Source: Endomychus coccineus
Taxonomy: Eukaryota; Arthropoda; Insecta; Coleoptera; Endomychidae
Length of the DNA stretch: 64,000 bases
Direction: 5' to 3'
NCBI GenBank assembly: GCA_958510875.1
Contig: OY294068.1
Coordinates: forward strand, 78,611,978-78,675,977
Position 1 is the stretch's first letter, and each line of letters begins with the position of its first letter. The notes beneath the pieces were generated by a model, which was not told where the DNA came from, made no database searches, and was given only the letters and a program-made list of their open reading frames with translations. Both the position numbers and the translations under genes were made by a program. Below are positions 10,323-20,066 of the stretch, in pieces.

Positions 10323-11571
10323 CTATAAATTATTCCTCTCTCTCTGTCTTTTTTTCGCAGAAAAAATTGATTGTAAAATACATTGTTTCACTTCATCCAA
10401 GATGTCTTCATCCTCAATGCTGTTCAATTCCTGTGCTACCATTCTGAAAAAGTGTTAAAATTATATAAATAATTTGTCAAATATTGTTTAGCACATTTAA
10501 ATGAAATTTGACACAAATTGTTGTGTAAAAAATAATCAATACCATAAATAAATAAATTTAAGGTTCAATAAAGTCCAGTGATAAGTTTTGATCTTTTTTT
10601 GTACAATTTTACTAAAAAAAATTAGTGATCAAAGGGATTCAGTTTTTATTTATTGCTATTTTATCATCAATTAGGAACTTACTTTCCAAATATGGAATGC
10701 TTTTTATTAACATCCTCATTGGGTTTGTTGATTTTTTCCAAAGTTGAAACAGCTGTTGTCAGTAATCCACTTATATCGTCATGTTCTATAATCTTCCTCC
10801 GGGCTCTCTTCTTTGGTGGTTGTTCTGGTGTAGAGGTACCTCGGGATGTACTGGCTCTACTCTCTACTGGCTCTGAAGGTAAAAATTGCTCCCCTTCTAC
10901 CATAGACACGTCCTGAATGTCCCCATCATAAATGATTTCACATTCAGGCTAAAATAAATACAAGTATCTTAATAAACTGATGCACTGTTTTTAATGTTCA
11001 ATACTTTTATATAAAAATTGAGATCTAACACTCACCTCGTCATAATGATCATCTTGACTGAATATTTCTTCAGCCCGACTGGATTCTGTTGCCATGTTAG
11101 ATTCTCCCTGGCTTACAACTTCTGTTCCCTGTTGCAGAAATTGAAGCAGATCGAAACACCAAAGTTTGGGTTTGTATATGTTGTCTGTTGAAGTCCCAGA
11201 TACCTCACTTTTTTTAATTTTATTAACTTCTGATAAGAATTGTGTCCTTATGCCATGTATTTTTTTTTATGTCTCCTGAGGTTAGGTTTGTGAGTTTATG
11301 TTTATTAAATTCGGCAGCTATCTCCTGAAGGGCCCTGTTTCGTTTATCACGGTTGTGGTAATCTTCATGTGTTGGGAGATAGAGGCACGGATGGTCCTCA
11401 TAGTAATGAATCAACAAGGTCGTTGCCGATTTAGGCAAGTCATAACTGCTAATAAGAAAGTTTTATTAATAGTTTTTTAAATAATTTTAATGAAATAAGT
11501 CCAGGCTATTCAAATAACCCGTATCTACCAATGGTCATTAAAAACAAAACTTACCCTTTGCCACACGCCAT
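10323..11571 (-). pseudogene. Harbinger MADF-domain partner protein, four exons, one frameshift
   Basis: Minus-strand exons with consensus splice sites are 11555-11571, 11036-11448, 10684-10948 and 10323-10443. Exon 2 carries an MADF-type domain (LLIHYYEDHPCLYLP, NRDKRNRALQEIAAEF). A run of nine T on the plus strand (11260-11268) puts the frame out by one base; beyond it the expected continuation, including YKPKLWCFDLLQFLQQG, is open in the shifted frame. Exon 3 encodes a basic KKRARRK patch, and exon 4 ends with a short helical tail. In this superfamily the protein escorts and targets the transposase. The single slip could also be an assembly error in a homopolymer. Confidence 0.75.
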
Positions 11572-12011
11572 CATTTGATTCCTTTAAAGGTAACGTTAAA
11601 ATAAAACACGATTCACAGCTAATGCTTAAATGTCCAAATCAAAACGAAACACTACAAACTACAACACGGGGAAACTACAATAAAACAAAATATACAATTT
11701 ACAGTCCTAATCGAAAGCAAAAGAATAGCGAAACACAAGAATCAATAGGTAATAAACATTTATGTTGTACTCTGTACTGTGATATAAACATCAATAAGCG
11801 TCCTTGTGGGAACTTTTGTTCAGTTGGTAACTAAAAAGTCCCCAAAATTTTCCCCCATAATTGCATGCAACTAGCAATTAATATCGAACCGGACCGATTC
11901 CGTGCAATGTCTTGAAGTGGCAAGAGACTTGCACGCAATTTCTGTACTGCGCATGCCTTCGATCAAGAGTATTGCGTATTGCAACAAGAATTGCGAACTG
12001 TAATACGGTCT

Positions 12012-12190
12012 TAACTAATTCCTCAACCCCCTCTTGTTTTATTTTGAATTTATTATCTCCTAAAGAAGTAGCAATAGTTTGCAATCGCTTCGTGATAGGT
12101 TCATATTTTTTTCCTCTATGATTTCCCCATGCTTCAACTGATCAAGTTTGCGTTTGATAACTTTACGTTTTTCAATAATTTTTTTAGTTA
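12012..12190 (-). pseudogene. Polinton accessory protein (DUF8207-like), N-terminal part
   Basis: After the second TAA copy, minus-strand coding resumes with a charged helical stretch containing RLQTIATSLGDNKFKIKQEG, in the frame that would continue into the part ending at 8036 once the insertion and one TAA are removed. A further indel in an A run near 12110 and a stop near 12185 show decay before the likely start, which I cannot fix. Confidence 0.55.
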
Positions 12191-12280
12191 ACTAGTAACT
12201 TCCATAACGATACACCTATTTGCAGAGTAGAACCCTAATTAAAATATTATGATTGTTTCATAAGTATTTATCCTAAAACT

Positions 12281-12412
12281 AACAGCTGTTGAACCGACCT
12301 GTTAATCAGATTGAACAGCTTTTGAACAGACCCGTTGATCAGGCTTAACAGCTTTTAAACAGACCCGTTGATCAGGCTTAACAGCTTTCAAACAGACCCG
12401 TTCAACAGTCTG
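12281..12412. repeat. 33-bp tandem repeat, four units
   Basis: Units start at 12281, 12314, 12347 and 12380, each beginning AACAGCT and containing ACCCGTTGATCAGG or a close variant. The period is a multiple of three and stops are absent from one minus-strand frame through the middle units, so it may be a decayed coding repeat upstream of the accessory gene. It fills the gap between that gene and the ATPase. Confidence 0.8.
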
Positions 12413-12416
12413 TTTA

Positions 12417-13105
12417 TTATAAGTGTATGTATTGATCAAATGTCTTCATATATCGATCTTTATCAATGTCATTATCTTTAGAAATAACGAGAAATCTATA
12501 ATTATCTAACCAACATTTTGAACACATCTCCTTGAATACTTCATATTTCATATCAGTGTTCACGTGATCATCATATACATGTTTAAGGTTGATATCATCT
12601 TGCTTGAATAAAATTATCATATTAGCATTATCGCGAATTAGTTGTTTTGGAATACAAGAATATGTCTGACATAGATAGAAACAATCTACTTGTTTGTGTC
12701 GACCCATGCTAAAATACTCTCTAATAGAATCCTGCTTATCGCAAGCTACATCATCAAAAATAAATATGGAATTTTTCTTAGCTTGATCGCGGGTTTGTAT
12801 AGTTTCGGAATCCTTGAATGTTTCATATTCAATACCTTGATTGGTTTAATCAAATTTTCCAAATACTCATATTTGGGTTGAAACAACGATTAAGAATAAA
12901 TGTAGATCTTTTCAAACTTTAAACCGTTTGGATGCTCCAATAGTCCAATCATTAAATTTGTCTTTCCTGAATTAGAAGGTCCAACTAAAATTCCACGAAT
13001 ACTCGATGGTAGAAGTGGTCCATGTATGTTAGGTTTATTTGTATCTAACATTAGGTAATCATAATTGTTTATAGTTAAACTATCAGCTTGTTTAACAATT
13101 CGCAT
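12417..13105 (-). pseudogene. Polinton A32/FtsK-type DNA-packaging ATPase (frameshifted)
   Basis: The amino part (12890-13105) has a clear Walker A loop, GPSNSGKTNLM, after a segment ending SSIRGILV. After one or more frameshifts (12710-12890) a Walker B-like IFDDVACDKQ appears, and the carboxyl part (12417-12707) contains GRHKQVDCFYLCQTYSCIPK and a sensor-like region. The family pumps DNA into capsids and is one of the conserved Polinton morphogenesis genes. Broken here. Confidence 0.8.
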
Positions 13106-13186
13106 ACTTAGCTCATACTAAATTGTATGTTATCAAACATTCGAATATATAGAAGAACAAAAAGACAAGTGAAATATATTTTTATA

Positions 13187-13774
13187 TCATTTATTGCAAA
13201 AATTTTTCCTTTTCATTTTTAACATACAAACTGTATAATAAATTACATTTTCTCTTGCACACTGTAAATGATTAAATTTATGTTTTAGACAGTGATGTGA
13301 TGCTGATGAGTTATTCTTTAAAATTCTAATATTACATACACCTATATCTAACATATCAATAATATAGTTTTCCAGTAGAAATTGTTCTAACCATTTCTTC
13401 TTCTCCAACCCTTTAACCATAACATCATTATCACCAATTATTTTTGCGATAAAGTCAAGCTCGTTATAATGCAAACTTTCAAATTGTGAATTCCAACCAA
13501 ATCCATGTAAATTATTTGCAAAAGATTTTATAAAAGATTCTAAGTGGGTTGATTGATAATGATTGTAAAGATGATTCAAGTACTATTGGTTTTGGGAGTC
13601 TGAGTGTGTATATGTGTGTTGATATTTGAAATCCTTCGTCAACTTATTAGGTTCAGAGGGTGCTGAAATTATAGCGTGAACACACACTTCATTTAAACTA
13701 TTTATTATAGCTATTTCCTTGCAAAGAAACTTGCTTCTGCGAAATTGAAAACCTTGGACATCAACAATGAACAT
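13187..13774 (-). pseudogene. Polinton-associated protein with exonuclease-like motifs (one stop)
   Basis: The start chosen is MFIVDVQGFQF, three bases from the capsid gene stop. One in-frame TAG (13583-13585) splits it. The beginning (VDVQGF..., then KEIAIIN) resembles the first motif of DEDD exonucleases with a Q in place of the usual glutamate. The later part has VKGLEKKKWLEQFL and a closing H-C-H-C pattern (HHCLKHKFNHLQCARENV). I know similar insect proteins without assigned function. The exonuclease-like reading is inference; a zinc-binding or RNase H-like fold is an alternative. Confidence 0.5.
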
Positions 13775-13776
13775 AA

Positions 13777-14880
13777 TTATAGAGCTCTTACAGCACTGGT
13801 TAACGAATTGTATCGAATTAAACAATCGTGTAGAATAAGACAATATCCAGATGTATTTGCGGGGATGTTCTTGGTAGTTTCAAATTCCAAGCGAATATCT
13901 ACGGGACCAGCTTTTAGAACTTCGTTTTGTCGAGAGCAATCAATAACTGCAATTGGAGCTGTGTTTTTGAAATTTATAGGGCTGAATAAAGGTTCTTTAT
14001 CTTTTTCATAATAAGACTGTTGAAACTGTGCATACATTTCATAAAGTATCGCCCACTGATTGTGATCAAAATTCAGATTTAAATTATCATACGGATACAT
14101 TTCAGAGTTGAGATAAACTTTTATGTTGCTCAGATCACAATGATCAAATTTACTCATATCCATTTTAGTTTTATTTTTGCGTTCCGTTTAAAATCCAAAC
14201 AAAATGAAACGTGGTTTTTCCAATTGGCTAGCTGTTTTTATCGCCCACGTTTGACGTTGAGTCTCTTGTAAAAGCGGATTTTCATGCAGTTCCCAACCGC
14301 GGAAAGGAACGTCAAAGTCGATGCTTTTCTCCACATAGTTCATCAGTCGAAGTCTTTCAACATCAGCCACCGAAACGTGTGGTATTTTCCATAATAATCT
14401 TGTTACTTCAACTTTTACATTCTCATTTTCCACCGTGTTAATAATTGCATTTGTATCAATGGTGCTGCGTATCAACACCAACTCCTGACGTAAGTTTAGA
14501 ATAATTTTTTTGAAATCTTCAGCGAATCCCAACAAACTACATAGTGGTACACAAACGTTGAAATAGCCCTTATCATCAACTATATATATTGAGTGAATCA
14601 GATGAATCGGTCCAACCTCCGTTGCTCAGTCTCATAATTTCATGTTTATTATATGATGCATAATCTTTCAAGGTTGAAGTTATACCTGGATTTCTTACTC
14701 GATCAATTACAACACCACCCCTTTCATAACGAATTTAATCAAATAAGAATGCACCATTATTGATAAATTTTGCCGTTTTTGTAACAGTCCCATCAGATTT
14801 AGTCATTCTACCTTCTATATACAGATAACTGAGAAGGTAAGGTGTAGACATCCTGTTGTTGTATTTGAATGTAAAATTTA
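13777..14880 (-). pseudogene. Polinton double jelly-roll major capsid protein (broken)
   Basis: Three minus-strand pieces line up. About 14590-14880 has SYLYIEG, FINNGAFLFD and IRYERGGVVIDRVRNPGITS. 14188-14535 has LGFAEDFKKIILNLRQEL, FRGWELHENPLL and QLEKPRFILFGF. 13777-14163 has FDHCDLSNIKVYLNSEMYPY, API-VIDCSRQNE and SGYCLILHDC. The pieces are separated by an in-frame TAA after AFLFD and by frameshifts. The pattern matches the DJR capsid family annotated in many insect genomes. It would build the icosahedral shell. Exact start uncertain. Confidence 0.8.
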
Positions 14881-14918
14881 GTTTGAATCGATGGGAGAAT
14901 GAAGATTTATTTTTCTCT

Positions 14919-15068
14919 CTAATATTTCAGTTTTAATCCAATACTTTTCAAAAATGTATGATTATCAGATGTGAGTGGCTTCAAAGGTTTCGGTGTACTG
15001 TTATTATTGTTGCGTTGAGGTGTGGTATTTATATTTTTTAAATGTGAGCAATTATATCTGATTACCAT
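14919..15068 (-). CDS. small unknown Polinton protein
   Basis: A complete 49-residue frame from ATG at 15068 to TAG at 14919, just downstream of the minor capsid gene and upstream of the major capsid gene. Composition is Asn/Thr/Pro-rich, ending FLKSIGLKLKY. The short hydrophobic-basic tail ending 'FLKSIGL' looks purposeful. Function unknown. Confidence 0.4.
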   Translation of the reverse strand: MVIRYNCSHLKNINTTPQRNNNNSTPKPLKPLTSDNHTFLKSIGLKLKY

Positions 15069-15073
15069 TTTCA

Positions 15074-15886
15074 CTAAGCTCTTTTTAAATGAAGTCTTAA
15101 CGTCACAGTTTCACCTCTAAAATTGATCAATCTACCACTTTGATCGGTTATTTTAAGAGTTATATTGGTGATTTCCTTCGAGTTGGTTGGTAGATAAACT
15201 ACGTTAGTGGGGCATTCGATTATTTTGAAACCTGGTGGAACGTTCGGAAAAAATTCATAAACAATATGACCTGGATTGTTATTGATGTATGCACCAGCTG
15301 TTAAATTGCAGTCAATGCATATTGCGTTCACAGTTGTTATATTAATAGGAAAATCAGATTAGTGCGAATTATCAGGTTTGAGAATAGATTTTTTTAGACC
15401 TAATAAAGATCCTATTGAATCTGATTTTGAAAAATCAATTTGTTCACTTTCCTTAATGTAACATTTCAAGTTATTATTATTTGCGATTATTACTACCTTC
15501 TCTGTATTACTTCCGTTTGCATCTTTTCTAACTTTGTTTAAGCATTGGCGTATTATAGTTTGAAGATCTCTAATTTCATAAGATCCGGTTGGTATTGTGA
15601 TGACATCATTACCAAAATAACACTTTTTAATGCCTTTTTGAATGTTTGGACTAGAATTGTAACTCTCAAAATTAATTAAACCTAACTCATAGTCAACGTC
15701 ATCTTTTAATGTTATACGAGGATAAAAGTTGATGTGCCACCGCTTAATGTGAATGTGAATGATGACATCTTTATTAATTTGGAATGGTTTGAAATCATGT
15801 TTTGAGTTATGTATATAAGAAACGTAAACAAAAATGGCCACACCGAAAAGAATTATAATTTTGAAAATTTTTATGGTTATATTCAA
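15074..15886 (-). pseudogene. Polinton minor capsid (penton-like) protein, one nonsense codon
   Basis: The frame 15359-15886 holds YELGLINFESYNSSPNI, IPTGSYEIRDL and SIGSLLGLKK. The same frame continues through a single TAA (15359-15361) into 15074-15331 with CNLTAGAYINNNPGHIVYEF, VPPGFKI and DQSGRLINFRGETVTLRLH. The pattern matches the conserved Polinton minor capsid family. The apparent start with a hydrophobic segment overlaps the protease gene and may not be the true start. Without the one stop the gene would be nearly complete, suggesting fairly recent death. Confidence 0.75.
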
Positions 15887-16190
15887 TAGTACAAAGACCG
15901 CTTGAATTAAAGTATCTAATTAATTCTACAGGAGGTCTTAGATTTCCAAAGCTATCAAAGTAGTTAATCAACTTTCCTTCTTTCTCAAATGCTACCCAGT
16001 GTGTTCCACACCCCTTATTATCATCCAGATTTAAAATTGCTGCTTCCTTATTTTTCGAGATTTTTTCTGGGAGATTGTCACGCATGAAAATACCTAGAAA
16101 ATTTTGAATTTTGAATTTACGTGCATACTTGAGTAACTCTATATTATTGAGAGGTCTGTTTGGTAGCTTTATACCATTTTTGTAAGGTTT
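15807..16190 (-). CDS. adenovirus-type cysteine (maturation) protease
   Basis: Conserved blocks appear in order: ELLKYARKFKIQNFLGIFMRDNLP, then GCGTHWVAFEK with the catalytic histidine, NYFDSFGNLRPP with the aspartate, and FRCGHFCLRFLYT with the catalytic cysteine. The family processes capsid proteins during assembly. All three catalytic residues are present. The frame is continuous upstream with the PLA2-like protein region, so the two may be made as one precursor; the boundary near 16190 is my estimate. Confidence 0.8.
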   Translation of the reverse strand, partial: KPYKNGIKLPNRPLNNIELLKYARKFKIQNFLGIFMRDNLPEKISKNKEAAILNLDDNKGCGTHWVAFEKEGKLINYFDSFGNLRPPVELIRYFNSSGLCTIEYNHKNFQNYNSFRCGHFCLRFLYT

Positions 16191-16902
16191 TAGAAAGAGC
16201 CCTTTACCACCGACAGCTACAGATTCCATTTTAAGGTTGTGCCGTTTGGCCTCCTCTAGTTGTTTGGCTGCAGCTTTGTTATCATTCACAGCTTTCGCAA
16301 TTCCTGAAGCACCCTCAGCAACAGCCCCTAAAGCACCAAGTCCCGCAAATATCGGAATTAATGGTAGAAATCCTCCAATTTTGGGTAGTTTTATTACTCT
16401 CGCTGAACTAATTCTACCTTTCTTTTTCTTGATTTTATCAACAGTTCTAGCTACTATGTACTTTCTGAGTAACTTGTTTGAAACTCATCGCACCACCACG
16501 TTTAATTTTTTCTTTACGCATGCTTGTACGGCAACCCATACCCATTTTAACTTTACCTTTCCTTGCAGTGGCAACAGCTAAGGATGCAGCTTTTTCACCT
16601 TACGAGGAATTCTTTGAAAATACACGACTTAATGCTTTATTTTGCAAAATTTTATCTGCTTTATGACGTTCTAATAAATCTTTGTTTTCAGAATAAGCTA
16701 TATCGTGTTCCTTACAGGCCTCATCTAATTCGTTGATACCAATATCTCCTCGTTGTAATCTTTTCTTTAATCTTGTACCTGGCCCACAAAATCTATATGA
16801 AGGTAAATGAACCTCAAAAGGTAAATTGTCGATTACTTTGTTCAATAAACCAGCACCCTTAGAAGTTGCTCTTCCAACTGATTTTAATTTTGGTTTGAGC
16901 AT
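16180..16902 (-). pseudogene. Polinton PLA2-like capsid-associated protein (frameshifted)
   Basis: The amino part (16600-16902) has a parvovirus VP1-like phospholipase A2 signature: YRFCGPGTRLKKRL with the calcium-loop glycines, then DEACKEHDIAYS with the HD catalytic pair. A basic Arg/Lys-rich segment follows in shifted frames. The last part (to about 16180) has a strongly hydrophobic GGFLPLIPIFAGLGALGAVA and the block NDNKAAAKQLEEAKRHN. Such proteins are thought to help particles breach membranes. The frame runs straight into the protease. Frameshifts lie near 16600 and 16480. Confidence 0.7.
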
Positions 16903-17036
16903 TCTTATATACTTTATCTAACAACCTCAAACATCAAAACTACTTTAATTGTTTGAATATTATATTTATTGATATAAGAAGGATTTGAATAAAACAAGTG
17001 GTTGGTGATGAAAAAAATTTTATTTTCTTATTCTTA

Positions 17037-17399
17037 TTATAAATCAATATCAAACATCAATTCTATATTAGAGCTATCATCATTATTGTTATGTTTTTCT
17101 TCATCATTTAGCAGTTCTTGTAGCTTATCAGGTAAGTACTGTTTTATACCGGTTAAAAAAAAATTTAGGTTTAGATTTATCATTTTCTCAACAAAATAAT
17201 AAACTTCAATTTCACTGTTTAATAACTCATCACACAATTTTATACCATCGTTGAACAATGCTTCAAATTTCTTACACTCTTCATTGGAAAATAGTTTGTT
17301 ACCATCCATCATAGCTTGTAATCGTTCGTAATGTTGTAATGTTTTTAACTCATTTTTAATTATTTCTAATTCACTTTTATACTCATCAGCTTCAGTCAT
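17037..17399 (-). CDS. small unknown acidic helical protein of the Polinton
   Basis: An intact 120-residue frame, rich in Glu/Leu/Lys with heptad spacing in the first 60 residues and an acidic carboxyl tail (LLNDEEKHNNNDDSS). It lies in line with the array between the PLA2-like gene and the acidic spliced gene. I do not recognise a family. Confidence 0.45.
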   Translation of the reverse strand: MTEADEYKSELEIIKNELKTLQHYERLQAMMDGNKLFSNEECKKFEALFNDGIKLCDELLNSEIEVYYFVEKMINLNLNFFLTGIKQYLPDKLQELLNDEEKHNNNDDSSNIELMFDIDL

Positions 17400-17545
17400 T
17401 ATTCAAATTTTTCTAGTTGTTTTCAATGAAAATCTAAATTACGTTTACTTAAGTTTCAACATTTTATTCTGATTTTATATCATTGTTAGAGAAAAGGAAA
17501 TTGGGTGGGGATTTCATAAATAATAAATTTTATGTTTAATTATTT

Positions 17546-18330
17546 TTATTGTAATAATCTTCGGGTTTCATCTTCTTTATCCAGTCTTACATTGGATAAT
17601 ATTTTAAAATTTTTTTTAAAATAATTTGTAGCTTCCTTTTTTCTCGGTTGTGGTTGTTGCCCACCATCCTCATCATCAGAAAAAGTGATAATCTCCACCT
17701 TCTTCATTTTATTTCTAATGTTTATGGCTTCCTTTATTCCATCATCGTCACTAAAACTTGGCTTGATCCTTTTTGGGGGTGGTAGTTGTGTTGATTGATC
17801 CTCACCATCCTCATCGGAAGAATTGATGATGATTTTGGACTTGAACTTTCAACTTGAACCTTCTCAACGCCTTTTCGTATAGGTTGAGATCCCCCTGTGA
17901 TTCAAGTGTTGTTCTGGTGAAGGCAATGGGAAGATTTCCAAATTTTTTCAAAAGCGTTATCTGCCGCGGTGAATATGTTAGGTAAATCATTATGTTTGTC
18001 CCTTTCGCCTCAGGTTTTTTGACACCATACCTGGAAAAAGACAGAATAAAAAAAAGTGGAAGTTGTGGGTTGGTTGGTATTCAAAGTACCCCGATTTATA
18101 GAGGTAAGCTTTTAAGAGTTTTCAATTAAAATTAAAAAGAACTCAAGTATTCAGATTCATAGAGACAAACATTTAAGAGTTTTTCCAATCAAAAAGAATT
18201 AAACGAATACGTTTCTATAAAATAATCTTACTTAAATAACTGCTCCATCTCAACTACTGCCATTGGCATTGGTAGAGACTTTTCATCGAGTACTTTATAA
18301 CGTGCCCTTGCGACTTTTCGGTATATTGCT
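17546..18330 (-). pseudogene. unknown two-exon protein with acidic repeats
   Basis: Exon 18232-18330 (RKVARARYKVLDEKSLPMPM, then a VVEMEQLF segment) joins across a consensus intron (18031-18231) to 17546-18030. The first part of exon 2 contains TYSPRQITLLKKFGNLPIAF. Two acidic motifs of the same pattern follow (INSSDEDG and TFSDDEDG) with basic linkers. A 13-bp tandem duplication at 17839-17860 puts the two halves of exon 2 out of frame. The 5' exon boundary is unclear; a stop sits just upstream of the first exon as read. I do not recognise the family. It may be a nuclear or DNA-binding accessory protein of the Polinton. Confidence 0.45.
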
Positions 18331-18360
18331 TACTGCGTAAGCTTCGAATCCCCCAGCTTA

Positions 18361-18451
18361 TACTTCTGGAGTGACACAGTGTGCACAAGCCGTTGGTGGT
18401 TTGGTCGTCTTAGGATATACTTGTACTTCTGGAGTGACACAGTGTGCACAA
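18361..18451. repeat. 28-bp direct repeat, two copies 63 bp apart
   Basis: The segment beginning ACTTCTGGAGTGACACAGTG occurs at 18361-18388 and 18424-18451 with almost no differences. It lies immediately upstream of the acidic two-exon gene and looks like a local duplication. Confidence 0.75.
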
Positions 18452-18459
18452 ATATATCA

Positions 18460-19869
18460 AAGACGCCCCTGTCGTTCAAACATACACACTCTGTACGCAC
18501 CACACAATTACTTGAATATTTCAATTCAGGCGCGAATTCAAATCGTGCGCTATTCGACCTATGATAAACTAGGATAAACTCAAATTCACCAATTCAAATT
18601 ACTGGATACTACGGAACTCAGGTATCGTACAAACGTTTACCAATTACAATAACAATCATAAATTACGGAAATCAATATATCGTAATGCTCAAAAATATAA
18701 ACTATTTGCTATCATTTACCTTTTTGTAAAATTCACAAACACAAACGGAACACTACTGTTACTTCACAGCTTTTGAATCTGACTCAAACTCGAATAAATT
18801 CAAAAACACTAGAGAGCTACTACACTCATTGAAAATCAAAAACTCAAGAGATATTGTACGGCTTGACAAATCACAATAACCAAAAAGAGCACAAAAGAGT
18901 ACCTGTACTTATTGAAATGCAAAATCACTAAAGAGAGCGATCTGTTGTCTGTCACGGCTTTTATGTTTTCCGAGGTTCTGGACAGGTCTGCTCCACCAAA
19001 TCCTTATTTTTGTGCCAATGGTTTTTACTTATGCCCCGATAATGATTAAAAGCGACGCTACTTTTTAGATCTAATATTCGCGCTCATGATATCACACCGG
19101 TTCTTCCCGGCGGACTAAACAAGTGTTATCGGAGTTTTTTGGTTGTTCGCCCTTTTTTACACATAACGCTGTTCAAAGTTTGGTGTCTTAACTGGCCAGA
19201 CCCCTGTTTTTGCAACATATTTTATCGGAATGAAATGCAATTTTGAACCGGCATGAATTAGATTCATCTATTTGAACAATTATACTTATTTGAAATTACG
19301 GAGATTTAGAAAAGTGACAATCACGGAATACACATTCGGAATTCATTCATATCTATTGAAATAATGAACTGTTCAAACTGAAATTACATGTAACATCCGT
19401 ATTTATTGCCTGATCTAAATTAAATAATCTTTCAAAATTTAAGCTTCGTTACAACTTCAATGTCGATGGTGTAGCTGCCATACCCATAATACTTGTTGTT
19501 AATGTTTGAATGCTTCTATTAAATCCAGCTTGCTATATATAGTAGAGATTGACACGTTTAACTTTGGCTTTTTGCGCACGGTTTAAAATTAAGAAGGTTA
19601 ATGTGATGAATAATAAATTTATAATTAGCCCATTGAAATTTTTAATATCGAATAACAAGTTAATATGATGCAACATTGTTGTTGAAACATCTTATCCATA
19701 ACATAGTTGAAGGACAGTAAACAGATGTTGCATACGATTCAAAAATTAAGGTCAACACAAGTCAATAAGATTGCGCAGTTAATTTATGAAAACGTAATCA
19801 GTGTTCATATACATAACACATGTTAACAGTTACATTCATACCTTTGTTCGTTTAAGAGATAAATGCACG
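18460..19869. other. non-coding Polinton interior, no gene recognised
   Basis: About 1.4 kb of AT-rich sequence without a convincing frame. It separates the late-type gene array from the polymerase remnant. A CCGGTTCTTCCCGGCGG block near 19100 is GC-rich relative to the surroundings. I see nothing else. Confidence 0.4.
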
Positions 19870-20037
19870 ATGAGTACGCTAGATTACCAGAACGTCCACA
19901 CCAAAACCAAAGAAACCGTTGATTGCATTGTGAGTCAGAAGATACAAAAAATTAATACCGTTGGTAAGTTAATAAAAGATTTTATTAAGTGGGGTAAATT
20001 TTTAAAGAAAAATATTAGTAGAATGTTGTACTTTTAG
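19870..20037 (+). CDS. small unknown basic protein, plus strand
   Basis: A 55-codon frame from ATG at 19870 (the frame is open further upstream but that part looks random). The product is lysine-rich with an amphipathic WGKFLKKNI stretch near the end. Opposite in direction to the neighbouring polymerase. No family recognised; could be chance. Confidence 0.25.
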   Translation: MSTLDYQNVHTKTKETVDCIVSQKIQKINTVGKLIKDFIKWGKFLKKNISRMLYF

Positions 20038-20066
20038 ATCAGAGGTGTTAAAATTTTGTTTACATA

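Larger units (their letters stand above)
8716..12011 (+). mobile_element. PIF/Harbinger transposon A, near intact
   Basis: The termini are perfect inverted repeats of 35 bp beginning AGACCGTATTACAGTTCGCA, flanked by TAA at 8713-8715 and 12012-12014, the 3-bp duplication typical of Harbinger. Inside are the two genes expected of the superfamily: a plus-strand DDE transposase and a convergent minus-strand MADF-domain gene. The element sits inside a Polinton gene and must be younger than it. Perfect ends and an intact transposase imply recent insertion. Confidence 0.92.
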
